DNA of 64,000 nt from contig NMRB01001517.1 of assembly GCA_002633025.1 (NCBI GenBank), positions 79,127-143,126 of the forward strand, in the 5' to 3' direction. Both the position numbers and the translations under genes were made by a program. This document shows positions 13,201-24,675 of this stretch, piece after piece. The notes beneath the pieces were generated by a model that was not told the DNA's origin, ran no database searches, and saw only the letters and a program-made list of their open reading frames with translations. The first letter of the stretch is position 1; the number at the start of each line of letters is the position of its first letter. This stretch comes from Notospermus geniculatus (taxonomy: Eukaryota; Nemertea; Pilidiophora; Heteronemertea; Lineidae).

Positions 13201-16200
13201 TTGAAATGGTTAGTTGGTGTTATTCTGAAGGTTTGTCATCTTCACATATTGGTAACCAAAGGCCCCATCAGTCCTTACAGTTGGATCTGCAACCTAGCAC
13301 ATCAGCCAAGAATAAACGAAACATTCACCAGAGCCCGTCGCCAACCCGGCTTCTACAGGCTGCTCCTCTCCTAGAAATAGATGCACTTAGTATCAGGTTC
13401 TCATGAAGGAAGTTAAAGAAACTCGGTAGGGAACCAGCATTTTACCCAGCAGAGTTTTGCCCGAGTTTGATGTCAAAACGTTAAAACTGTTGACAAAATT
13501 GGAGGATTTATAGATGCAGGAGGAAACTGGAGTTCCTTGAGAAAACCTCTGCAGTGATGTTAATGAGAGGAGCTTGCACGCTCAACATGATATCAGACCA
13601 AGGACCTTACAGGTATCGGTCATCATTGTCTCCACTGCACCACTCTGACAGCTGCCTGATGCATCCATGATGGGACACAATTTCCGGATTTCTGTGAACC
13701 ACAACACCACCTATCTAGGAAACCCTAAGAACCCCAAAGTAATCAAGCATACTTTTCAGTCACATGCTTCTACAAACTCACATGCTGTAAGGGTTACTGG
13801 GATATAAACAACCAAAAACGAAGTCAGCAAGTGGTCTTGACTTCTCCCTCTGGGTATGATATAAAGCCATCCAACCAAAATGAATTTAACTCTGTCACCA
13901 ACTACAATACCTTGAATCAATCACTGCCAATGCTGTAAACTGGAAATATCCAGAGCAACCTTCCTTTAAACAATCTCCACTAAGATGTATTCACTTGACA
14001 TAAATCTTGAAGAAGACCTTATTCTTTCACACTTTGATTAGGCGCAATGGATAAGTTCACAGACATGAGACGCAATGCCAAAAAGAGCAGGAATCAGGGC
14101 TCGAAACGACTTATTTTTGAGACCTTGCACAGAATTTGAACTGTCATTTTCATTAACTCTATAATCTGTGAAACATGTTAGAAACTTTGCAACTTTAGCG
14201 GCCTCTAAATATACCTACCAGCTGGACTGTGGATGAGCTTCCAGAGGACACCTCGATCAGTGAGGATTTCTTTCACCTTCTCCACCGACCCATCATCACT
14301 TCCTCCATCACATATTATCAGCTCAATTCTAGTGGGGTCACTAAACAACTCTGAAATCACAAGGAATACGACAGTGACACTTCAGACGATGGACAGAACT
14401 CTGTAATCAGGACATCCCTCAATCCAGGACCGCATCTCTCAGTCCCAGAGGTGTCCGTCATCGAGAGGTACACTGTGTGGGTAGGGTAGGTATTCTATGT
14501 CATATTCTTCATCTCATTCTACATTGGATCCGAAAGCAAATTGAGATGATTACCTCAATGGCATTGCGTAGACAATTTTCAATTTCCGCCACCTCATTCA
14601 AACACGGTATGATGATAGACCACATGGGGGATGTAATCTCCTTTGTTCTCACTCCCAGCTCTTTCTCAAAGACCTCCATATCTTCAGGTGTATCCACATC
14701 ACGTAAAGTCTGGTCCAGTTTAGCTGCTTTCATCCCCAGATACTCTGCCGTTTCAACTTGCTGGTCAAAGACTTTATTTGAACCCCATTCAATTCCTTTG
14801 AAGAGGGACTCTGAAAGCAGGATTCAATTCACACATTGGATGTGAGTTAAAGTGGGAAAACCTTGGAGCTGATAGTGATGACAAAACCTGCCCTTCTTTT
14901 TGAGCCTCAAGCCAGTGCCACACCGAAATCAACTGCAAACAGGTTACCAGAACAATTTACCACATTTCTGAGCAATCTATCAAATAGTTTTCAATCTAGG
15001 TCACTGGAGTTGCCAGGCCTTTATATTCCCTAATTTGGGCTATTTCTGTTGACGGTGGTATTGGGCCAAAGGTCCCCATCAGAGTGCTGAAGGCGCGATC
15101 TGGGGGGAGGGCAGGGGGGGTTTCCCTCCTCATTAGAAAATTTTTCGAAAATAGAGGATAAAAGACACCATTTCCAGGCATCTGAGATTCCCATTTAAAT
15201 GTAAAACAAGACTCAAATTTGGGCGCCCTTAATTTGGGCTCCGACGTTAAACGTTGTTAATTTGGGGGAATATAAAGGCCTGGTTGCATGGGCAGATGAT
15301 ATTGCAAGTTTCCTATCTTTCCATTCCACCATTTCTTACCAATTGAGTTAATACCAATCCTCCTGTTCGTCCCCAGGAGGTAGTATCCACCATCCTCAGC
15401 AGGTCCAATCACTAGATATCACAATCATCCCATTTCAGCATGCTGAAGGCATCTTCTACTGTGCTGTGAGTAATTCCTGGTATGTCACAACCTGCAGTGA
15501 AAGTAAATCGTATTCTGCATGTAAATGAAAGGCCTATTGCATGATGACTTTGAATGCAACATGATCCAAGACCTAAACTTACCAACAATCACCAATCTTT
15601 CCACTCCACTATTAAAGCTCTCAAGACAAGCATTCATCATCTTCTCACCCAAGTCAGTGCCACGCTGAGGCCTCAGTGTAACCCTTTGTTCTCCATATTT
15701 TCTATCAATCCAATAAAGCATGGTTTTCTCATTGGTTCCACTGAAGTACAAGACAACCTGTAGGTCTGGCTTGACATTCTTTAGCTCAAGGACCTGTCCA
15801 AGGACATGCTCAGTCTGTGAAAAAGAGAGGAATATCATCAGCATTTTCAATTTCACTACACATGATATTGACGAAGAAGTATGACCCTCAACATAAGTCT
15901 GGCGACATATTATACCCTGTTCATGCCAGGCCCAGGGTCGCCTACACTACAGATCAGATAAGAGGAATGGACATCTGCGGCATGGGGGACGTATCATGAT
16001 CATGAGATTACGACATGGACGGATGACGATACGATCGTATCTCAGTCACTAGACCTATCATCCATGTCACCCACAGGAGGACTTGATCCATAGGCCTGAG
16101 TGACTGATGACGTGAATCGTCGTAACTAATGATGTTGTGTCAGATGGCACCCTGACCCTCCACAGAAAGACTCAAAGTAGCCTCAAAGTCAAACAACAAC

Positions 16201-17048
16201 CTAGCCAGGCCTGCACTCCAGTCACGTCACGGAGGGTTCGTAAGAACACCGGATCGGACCGAATCGGACCGGATCGGACCGAATCGGAGCACAAAGTCAC
16301 CGAATCGGAATCAACTAACATTCATTTTTCTTCTTAAACGCAAGAACCATGAATTATAATGACTTAGAAATAAAAATAAAAGGCAAATTTACACTTTATC
16401 CTTGCATTTTGTTAGAAATCTACCGTCTGAAACACGCATGCTGTAGTGCAACGACGGCACGCACTGTAGCGCCGCGGCTCTGCCGACGGCAGATATTGGA
16501 ACTAGCTCCTGACATTCGCCTGGCTTTGAACAACAGCCAGAATCGGAGTTCAATCATCAAAAAAATCAATTATCTCCCGGATAATACGCAATATCTGTTC
16601 ATTATAGGCCTATTCCATATAAGAACTTGTGGTTAAACTTCATACCAAAGCAAAACCAACTCCGATTCGGTGCAAAGTGTCCCGATCCGGTCCGATTTGG
16701 TCCGATTCGGTGTTCTTACGAACCGCGTCACGGAGGAGTAGGCCCTAGGCCTAGGTCCTATATGTTGGTTAGTCGGGGTGGGGCATTGCCATACGGGGGA
16801 TGCAACAGGCCTAGGCTATTCACTGACAACTCAGGCCAAGTTAGCATGGTTAGTTGTGTTGTGATGTCATCACATGATGATCAATCATTCAATCAGCATC
16901 CACTGATCCAGCTCACCATCAACATCTGGACCCTTGCAGCTCCTTTTTCCCCCAACATGGGGACTAATCGAGTCTTGCATTTCCCTGGTTCTGGATATCT
17001 AGTGAATATATAGACCGCTTCTCTTATTCTTTGTTTTCTACTGAACAT
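10281..17048 (-). CDS. Fused DUF2064 (TIGR04282-type) and GT2 (TIGR04283-type) glycosyltransferase, 11 exons
   Basis: Exons (minus strand): 16917-17048, 15583-15814, 15340-15491, 14554-14810, 14219-14348, 12409-12589, 12153-12206, 11162-11247, 10959-11056, 10752-10847, 10281-10499; about 545 aa. Residues about 12-220 match the DUF2064 nucleotidyl/glycosyl transferase-like family: IFTRYPEPGKCKTRL (N-terminal loop), QRGTDLGEKM, GCDIPGIT, IGPAEDGGYYLLG, LRDVDTPEDM. Residues about 236-490 match GT2: SIIIPCLNEVAEIENCL, IICDGGSDDGS, GRGRQMVAGASESSGDNLLF, HVDSRLP (the DXD position), LPYGDQAIFVRK, VTSARRWEKHG. In bacteria these two transferases sit beside each other in radical-SAM/arsenosugar loci (family knowledge). 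An 18-aa Pro/Ser/Thr linker (exon 7) and a Lys-rich tail are extra. Exon 3 has one apparent missing base near 15414. Two junctions are less certain: donor GTTGGT at exon 9 and a tandem CAGAG acceptor at exon 5. The true substrate is unknown. Confidence 0.9.
11834..11980. repeat. Tandem repeat, three copies of about 54 bp
   Basis: Three imperfect copies of a unit containing CTGAAACTTCACTGTCATTG in intron 7 of the glycosyltransferase gene (between exons 7 and 8). Confidence 0.8.
12590..14218. other. Intron 5 of the glycosyltransferase gene
   Basis: About 1.6 kb between exons 5 and 6. No exon, repeat array or transposon end was recognised. Confidence 0.6.
16235..16724. mobile_element. MITE with GGTTCGTAAGAACA ends and CGTCACGGAG duplication
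   Basis: This 490-bp element lies in intron 1 of the glycosyltransferase gene. Its ends are inverted copies (GGTTCGTAAGAACACC... and ...GGTGTTCTTACGAACC), continued inward by tandem CGGATCGGAC/CGAATCGGAC steps that make a long inverted repeat. CGTCACGGAG occurs at 16225-16234 and at 16726-16735, a likely 9-10 bp target duplication, which would fit a Mutator-like (MULE) origin. No transposase is present. Confidence 0.75.
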
Positions 17049-17448
17049 ATTCGTCTCCCTTTCGGCAAATTCGACTGATGTTTTGGAGAAAATCTGGAAA
17101 TGTCAAAATCACAATGGCCTTGACCTCTGAAATGGCAACATCGCTTACAACACTAACAAAAAAGCCCAACATATTTTTTTCGCTATATCTCCACAAAGGT
17201 AGGCTTTTCCCAACTGTTGGATATTTTTTGGTAATAATCCTTATATTCCAAGCTTTCATGCGATATGAAATATTCTGAACGGGTTACAAGATGTATTGTT
17301 TATGATGGTTCGTTACGTAAGCGATTGGTAAACTTCGCAGTGACATTTCAGTGGTTTCCTTCAAGCTTTCGTCAAAGTCATCCAAATTTCTGCATCTGGC
17401 TTGCTGCAATTTCTGCTCTTTCAATGTATCAGGTTTATCGACAACATA
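17049..17448. promoter_or_regulatory. Head-to-head region between glycosyltransferase and ABTB1
   Basis: The 400 bp separating the two divergent start codons probably hold both promoters and 5' UTRs. No TATA box or strong known motif was recognised. Open frames on both strands here have no family resemblance. Confidence 0.45.
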
Positions 17449-20400
17449 ATGAATACGATCGAGCTATTTTGCAGTTGTCGCCGAGGAGATTTAGGCCGTG
17501 TGCAGTAAGTTTTTGCACAACATAAATTTACTCAAGCATCTTAGCATGTAAGCTCAAAACACTAAACAACAGCTGAGCTGAGCGTCCCAGGCTGCACCCA
17601 GGGCAGGAGAGTTGATTGAGTTCGCAATTGATGCAATTGAATACCTGCAATATGACTCTTACCGTGGGACCCATACCTGGATGGCCGAGTAGTGTAGCTT
17701 ACCAGTACAGTTCGGCAAACTGCGGAATTCTGCAACGTTGTGGAATTCTGCATCTTATACCAGACATGATGTGGAATTCTGCAACTTTCAGTTCATGAGT
17801 TGCTGAATTCCACAACCCTGGTCATTGGGGCTGCGATTCTTAGACAGGAGGGCTCTACTCATCACCATAGGTTCTCTGGAACTGCAAACTAAATTTCTGG
17901 TCAAGGAAAAAAAAATCCTGTTGTGCAATCCGAAAATATACTGAAATTTCTACTAAAAACACTCAAATGTACACACCAAATGTACTACAGTTTGCTGTGT
18001 AAACAAGTAATCAGCTATAAAATTTTACTGGACAAGTTCTGTGCAATGAAATATTCCATTACGAAAGAACACCCAGGTTGCAGAATTCTACATCTCGATG
18101 TGGAATTCCACAACGTTGCAGAATTCTGCAATTTCCCGAACTGAGTAGTTTGCCTCTTAGCTTACCAGTAGTTTGCAACTCAATGATAAGAGAAATGATG
18201 GTCAGTTAATTCTTTTCAGGCACCTTGTGGAGCAGAAGGAAGTCGATCTCAATGTGCGCGACAAATGGGACAGCACACCTCTGTAAGTCTCGTGTACCCT
18301 CAACGTTATGGTTAATCATGTATCATGTATAGGATCTCTCTGATTTCAATGCTTTCTTCTTGCCAAGGTACGAAAGTCCCAAAAGTGAATGAACGATCAT
18401 GATATTTTTTTCATCCATAGGTACTATGCCTGCCTGTGTGGACATCATGAGATAGTCAAGTACCTCCTTGAAAAAGGTTGGTTGCAATTCAGTTTGCTTA
18501 CTGTGCGAGATTTCTGTAAGGCCAGTGGTATGACCGGTGGAGTCATCCCGGAAAAATGCTCTGAGTTTTCATTGGTCTGCAAGACTAGGACCATACTGCC
18601 AACATTGAAGTCAAAATACCCATCTGATGGTAGTATCTCATGATCTTGGTGCTTCTTCTTCAGGGGCAAGATGTGAACCAAATACATTTGATGGGGAAAG
18701 ATGCATCTACGGAGCTTTGACAGACAAGATCAGAAACACACTGAAGAACTACAAGGTTTTGCCTACAAACACCAAACAGAGGGGGCTGTATCAAGAACTC
18801 CTGAGGAAGTGAGTAACAGTTTGTTGAATGACGTCCCTACTTTCACTTTTTGTCAGAAGTATGAACTCAACTTCCACTGAGATGCCCGAGTGTGCAGACA
18901 CTCTGATGGCAAGAAAAAATCATGCCATATGTGTGTACCGGTAGGCAGCAGAGACAGAAACCAGTCCAGATAAGAGTATTCATACTTGGCATGCTTTCTG
19001 CTCTGCCTTTCAGACTCCTTGAACGAGGCAATGGCGAGGATATCACATTTATTGTCCATGGGTACGTCTTCACTGCCCATCGGTGTATCCTCCATGTGCG
19101 TTCTCCGTACTTTGCCGAGATGATGCAAAACAAGTGGAATGGAAAGAATGAGATTTATCTGACACATAGATTGGTAGGTGTAATAATACTTATAACAATC
19201 ATGGCTCGCTCATCGCATCAGTTGGTTCTTTCAGATCAGTTCAGAGCACAGAGTGATGACTTGAATAGGAATCAAACCCTCGACCTCTCGGTCATGACTC
19301 TGAATATCTGATGCACTCAGCCATTGGGCTCCCAAAGCTTTGGATTGGATCACAGGTTGCTTCCTAACCCAGATCCTAAATCAGAATGTTGTCATTTTGT
19401 GCAGATATCATCGTGGAAAGTCCTGGAGAAGTGCTGCTGAACCACTTTGTCCTATATCATACTGATTGAGATTTTTTCTTGCAGGTTCAACCAGAAGCCT
19501 TCAAATTGATTCTTCAGTATCTCTACATCCTTGAAAAAGGTTGGTTGCAATTCAGTTTGCTTACTGTGCGAGATTTCTGTAAGGCCAGTGGTATGACCGG
19601 TGGAGTCATCCCGGAAAAAGGTCCGCGGAAAAATGCTCTGAGTTTTCATTGGTCTGCAAGACTAGGACCATACTGCCAACACTGAAGTCAATTACCCATC
19701 TGATGGTAGTATCTCATGATCTTGGTGATTCTTCTTCAGGGGCAAGATGTGAACCAAATACATTTGATGGGGAAAGATGCATCTACGGAGCTTTGACAGA
19801 CAAGATCAGAAACACACTGAAGAACTACAAGGTTTTGCCTACGAACACCAAACAGAGAGGGCTGTATCAAGAACTCCTGAGGAAGTGAGTAACAGTTTGT
19901 TGAATGACGTCCCTACTTTCACTTTTTGTCAGAAGTATGAACTCAACTTCCACTGAGATGCCCGAGTGTGCAGACACTCTGATGGCAAGAAAAAATCATG
20001 CCATATGTGTGTAGGCAGCAGAGACAGAAACCAGTCCAGATAGAGTATTCATACTTGGCATGCTTTCTGCTCTGCCTTTCAGACTCCTTGAACGAGGCAA
20101 TGGCGAGGATATCACATTTATTGTCCATGGGTACGTCTTCACTGCCCATCGGTGTATCCTCCATGTGCGTTCTCCGTACTTTGCCGAGATGATGCAGAAC
20201 AAGTGGAATGGAAAGAATGAGATTTATCTGACGCATAGATTGGTAGGTGTAGTAATGCTCATAACAATGACTCATTCAGTGTATCAGTTGGTTTTCAGAT
20301 CAGTTGTGAGGACAGAGTGATGACTCAATCAGGAATCACACCCTCGACCTCTCGGACTCGGTCATGACTCTGAATATCTGATCACTCTGCCGTTGGGCTC

Positions 20401-22727
20401 CCAAAGCTTGGATTGGATCACAGTTTGCTTCCTACCCCAGCATCCTAAATCAGAATGTCGTCATTTTGTGCAGATATCATTGGAAAGTCCTGGAGCAGTG
20501 GTGCTGAACCACTTTGTCCTAAATCATACTGATTGAGATTTTTTCTTGCAGGTTCAACCAGAAGCCTTCAAATTGATTCTTCAGTATCTCTACACAGGTT
20601 AGTGTCACCAGTAAAATCAGTCACTCATTTTCAATTTCCATGAAGAATCCTATTGTCTAGGAAGTGTGTCCTTTCTTGATCATTGTGATCTTTGCTAAGT
20701 CCAATTTGATGATCACTTTTGTACAGGACGTATCGAGGTGCACTTGGACCAAGCTGAAGATTGTCTCCGTTTGGCACGCCAATGTCAACTCGGCATTCTA
20801 CTGGAGAGGTTTGAGGATGAAATGGAGAAGATCTATACATTTGGTTTGTGTTTATCGCTCCTTGTCCGGGGATAAATTGTCATGGGGGAAATAACACTCT
20901 ACTCTGAACAAAGCTCGCATACGGGATCAAACCCGTGACCTCTCGTGTGGAGAGCTGCATTATATAACACTACACCAAAATGTGTCCTATTCCTATTAAC
21001 ACGTGGTGTTATAGTAGTAGATGGATAGATATAAAGCCAGTGCTGACACCCAACATGACATTTTCCATTTCATTCCTTTCAGAGAAAGAAAAGCCAGGCA
21101 TTAGTGTCACTGTGATCAGCATCGTGGAGAGTGAAAACGACAGCATACTTGAGGCCAACTTGGAGCAACTGGCTTACAATTCACTGCCACGTGAAATTCC
21201 TGGTCATTATGTAGGTGCACAAGTTCACATTCTCTGGTTACTTGTAAATTGGTCTTTCTTGAGTGACGTGTCAGTTTATACACAAACCGTGCTGCGAGAT
21301 TCTTCATCATAACAATTGAAATGGACAATTGAGGACATGCATGGGATTCCAGCTTTGCTAAGCATTCATACTCTATCAATTTCAGTTCAACCATCTGCCA
21401 TTCCAACCAGAGAGTCACCAAATTTCTCCCGATGTCTGCTTTGTGATTGACGAGGCTGCCAGTTCTGGTGTCATCAGGTTGGTATTCATCTACCAGTTAT
21501 CTGTCTTCGTTCTCTGTCATGAGATCAGGGTCCATTCTTTATCCCTACTATGTGATATTTTTGGGGTTTCAGGCATTCTTTTCCGGCAGAAGTGACTACT
21601 TCAAAGCACTCATCAATGATCCATTCGGAGAGACGAAAGTCACCGGCACAAATGTCCCCGTCGTGACGCTCCACGATGTCAAGGTCGATACATTCATTCT
21701 GATCATCTTCTACATATATCGTGATCGATGCGATGTAAGTCAAACATGTGGTTAGGGACTGAGAGTGACTCCTTAGTCCAGCTGCCATGTTGTTCCACAT
21801 TTTAGGTCACGGTCTTTTCTTTAGGGTGGAAAAATGGAACTTCTGAGACTACATGTGCCGCCGGAGGCAACTGTAGTTGTGAAAAAGACCGAGACTACAT
21901 GTGCCGCAGGAGGCAACTGTAGTTGCGAAAAACACCTTTACTCTTGGCCATGTGAAAGACACTAACATTTGACGAGGAGTCAAACCAGCTACCTGCAGGT
22001 GGCAGCACTGAACCACTGTGACCACCCTTTTCCATGGGCTTTTTTATCTTCTAGTTCACAATGGATAATGTCCAAGACGTGTTGTTCTTCGCTGACCTGT
22101 ACCTGCTGCCAGGCTTGAAGAAACAGTGCGGGGCTGAGATGGCAAAATATATTGACGTGGACAACGTGGTCGACTTCTTACGTATTGCTCGTCTGTTCAA
22201 CCTGCCAAGGCTGGAGGATGATTGTGCTGAATTTGTGGCTGATAATCTAGAATCAGTAAGTTCACAAATGATAGTTCATTTTGCTGCTGCTAGATGGCTC
22301 CCTCTAGTTCAGCAGTCAAATATGTAACAGATTAGTGCTCCTTTAACTGCTGAGGTTCTGGGTTCGCTCACCTGTCAGACCCATTCTTCATGTGATAGAG
22401 GGGACTCACTTTGACAATGTAGGTTTCCTCTGGGCATCCCAGTATTGCCCAATAGTCTGTAGAGCCAATATTGGGTTATTTGGCACTCGGCTCCACATCA
22501 CCCCTCACTTCATTTTTCAGGTCATTGACCAGGAAGACTTCAGCGATTTCATACGCGAGGATGCGGCAACGGTTTCCCAGCGTGAGCAGTATGACACCAT
22601 CCCCATCATCGATGACATAAGATTCTACATCTCGAGTTTCATCCAATCGTATTGTGATACTGCTGAGGCCAAGCGAAAACTCAACCTGATTGATGATCTT
22701 CTGGAGCAGCTCGGTCTGGATGGATAG
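17449..22727 (+). CDS. ABTB1: ABTB1, ankyrin repeat and two-BTB protein, with internal exon duplication and one frameshift
   Basis: Exons: 17449-17504, 18220-18282, 18421-18476, 18664-18808, 19014-19173, then either the duplicated set or directly 20552-20597, 20727-20843, 21083-21210, 21386-21477, 21573-21734, 22055-22255, 22521-22727. Without the duplication the protein is about 477 aa (human 478). It begins MNTIELFCSCRRGDLGRV; ankyrin repeats (RDKWDSTPLYYACLCGH) fill residues about 1-110, BTB1 (DITFIVHGYVFTAHRCILHV) and BTB2 (FWCHQAFFSGRSDYFKALI) follow. ABTB1 (BPOZ) proteins are linked to cullin-3 ubiquitin ligases and eEF1A in other animals. Exons 4-6 are tandemly duplicated: copy exons 19740-19884 and 20083-20242, joined by a chimeric exon 19485-19539 that stays in frame, which would add 120 codons. 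In exon 9 one base seems missing near 21463: the reading must shift after DEAA to obtain FWCHQ. Confidence 0.93.
17708..18143. mobile_element. MITE with CAGTTCGG ends in ABTB1 intron 1
   Basis: The left arm (CAGTTCGGCAAACTGCGGAA, then TTCTGCAACGTTGTGGAATT) is mirrored at the right end (...AATTCTGCAATTTCCCGAACTG). AGTA flanks both ends (17704-17707, 18144-18147). The arms contain repeated GAATTCTGCA/GAATTCCACA steps. It has no coding capacity. Confidence 0.7.
18465..19527. repeat. Tandem duplication in ABTB1, unit 1
   Basis: This 1063-bp block runs from the end of exon 3 (CTTGAAAAAG) to inside exon 6 (CAGTATCTCTACA) and is repeated immediately downstream. It carries exons 4 and 5. Confidence 0.95.
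19528..20594. repeat. Tandem duplication in ABTB1, unit 2
   Basis: A second copy, about 1067 bp, with scattered substitutions and small indels relative to unit 1: an extra GGTCCGCGG block near 19620, loss of TACCGG near 20012, and ATTACCC for AATACCC. Coding exons 4 and 5 are nearly identical in both. Intact exon 6 with its normal donor exists only at the end of this unit. Confidence 0.95.
21845..21936. repeat. Two-copy tandem repeat, 46 bp
   Basis: Two copies of a unit starting GAGACTACATGTGCCGC in ABTB1 intron 10. Confidence 0.85.
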
Positions 22728-22887
22728 ACAGTCATTCGTTTCCATCAAATCTGCAGATATCTTAGCTAAGCTTTAAGGACACGATGTACCCTTGATCTTA
22801 TCTGAAATAAGCAGAATGCAATATCATTAGGAAACATAACATGAGTAGGCCTAGGCCAATAATGATTCATATTTAAAGATTCTTAAA
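22638..22887. repeat. ABTB1 terminal exon and 3' flank duplication, copy 1
   Basis: The last about 90 coding bases of ABTB1 plus 160 bp of downstream sequence, repeated at 23040-23287. Confidence 0.9.
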
Positions 22888-23039
22888 GGAGTTAGACGCC
22901 GAAGTTGTAAACAAGCTGGTTTGTTTACAAATATGGTCGGCAAACTAGTTTTATTCCTTCGTGCAGGTGGCAGCACCCGCGATCGTTAGACTGGTTCCCG
23001 GTCCAATGCAACTCACTCACGATATTCACGTCAGTACAA

Positions 23040-23287
23040 TTCATCCAATCGTATTGTGATACTGCTGAGGCCAAGCGAAAACTCAACCTGATTGATGATC
23101 TTCTGGAGCAGCTCGGTCTGGATGGATAGACGGTCATTCGTTTCCATCAAATCTGCAGATATCTTAGCTAAGCTTTAAGGACACGATGTACCCTTGTCTT
23201 GATCTTATCTGAAATAAGCACAATGCAATATCATTAGGAAACATAACATGAGTAGGCAAATAATGATTCATATTTAAAGATTCTTAA
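23040..23287 (+). pseudogene. Duplicated tail of ABTB1 exon 12 (fragment)
   Basis: A second copy of the C-terminal coding stretch (FIQSYCDTAEAKRKLNLIDD and the stop) with its downstream DNA. It has no acceptor site and no upstream exon sequence, so it is a fragment of the gene end. The 150 bp separating the copies are unrelated. Confidence 0.85.
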
Positions 23288-23963
23288 GTTGAACAAAATG
23301 TATTCACCACCTTCCTATTTTATGACACGAATAGAAGATGTAGCCACATACATTATAGACTTCCTCCAGTGTTTTTATATCAGGAGTTATAAAATGCATT
23401 ATCTTACAATATTTATATAATCAAAATCTCACTAATTAACTTCTTTCTAGGTGTGTGCATTACAGCATATTGACTGTCATTATGGATATCGTAGATGTAC
23501 ATAATCTAAGTTTCATTGTAATCATCTAAGTTTCTGTCTAGTTTTTTGCACAGCACACATCTCATATAACTAGTCCCAACATCATTGACTAGAGAGGGTG
23601 GCAGCCCTGGCCATTTCATTTATTCAGCAATGTTTACGATTATGCTTTAATATGCTATAAATGTAGGTAAATCAACTGCCGTTATCATCTCTTAATGTGT
23701 GATTTACAAAGGTTTTCATTGCCTTAATGTAAATGCTGAAATACTCTTATTGGTTAGACTTGGATATTTATTATATTTATGTATCCTGAGTGCTTTCATC
23801 CAAATACACAACACTGCATGTTCATTGTATCTGTTTGTTTATAGATGGGTTCGGTAGTGGCCATCTTGGGTTCGGTAGCGGCCATCTTGGATCATCACCA
23901 TGACAATTCCAGGAACTTACGATACTCACTCAGTGTGATGGCGAGGTGGAGGGAAGATTACAA
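23288..23963. other. Intergenic DNA downstream of ABTB1
   Basis: AT-rich. A short local duplication of GGTTCGGTAG(T/C)GGCCATCTTGG is seen near 23849-23889. No gene seen. Confidence 0.5.
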
Positions 23964-24675
23964 TATTGAAATTGCACCACTGTTGCCATCACATGAAGTC
24001 CAAATGCCCACGTGCAACCAGGTTTCCTGGCATTTCCATGGCGGTCAGATAGATTCCTGCTGTTGAACCACATCTGTGTCATGTCATTGACCTCCACATA
24101 TACGCTGTGCTCATTCCTTTTTCTTGGCTGGTGAACCACTTTCCACTGCAAAAGAGGAGAGTATAGGATTTAAAACTTTAGTGTAGTCCCACGTTTCTGA
24201 TACAAAAATTTTGAATTAAATGAATGGTATCAAATGTAATATTGGAAGAGTTGGAATCGAGACTTGCGGAGTCACGTTATTTACAAATCTGCAAGAAAAA
24301 GCGGGACAATGAATAATTGAAATTGCACCACTGTTGCCATCACATGAAGTCCAAATGCCCACGTGCAACCAGGTTTCCTGGCATTTCCATGGCGGTCAGA
24401 TAGATTCGTGCTGTTGAAACCACATCTGTGTCATGTCATTGACCTCCACATATACACTGTGCTCATTCCTTTTTCTTGGCTGGTGAACCACTTTTCACTG
24501 CAAAAGAGGAGAGTATAGGATTTAAAACTTTAGTGTAGTCCCACGTTTCTGATACAAAAATTTTGAATTAAATTAATGGTATCAAATGATCTAAATGTAA
24601 TATTGGAAGAGTTGGAATCGAGACTTGCGGAGTCACGTTATTTACAAATTTGAAAGAAAAAGCGGGACAATGAAT
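23964..24675. repeat. Tandem duplication, two copies of about 350 bp
   Basis: Copy 1 is about 23964-24314 and copy 2 about 24315-24675. Both begin ATTGAAATTGCACCACTG and end AAAAAGCGGGACAATGAAT, with a few substitutions and a short insertion (GATCTAA) in copy 2. No coding function recognised. Confidence 0.9.
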
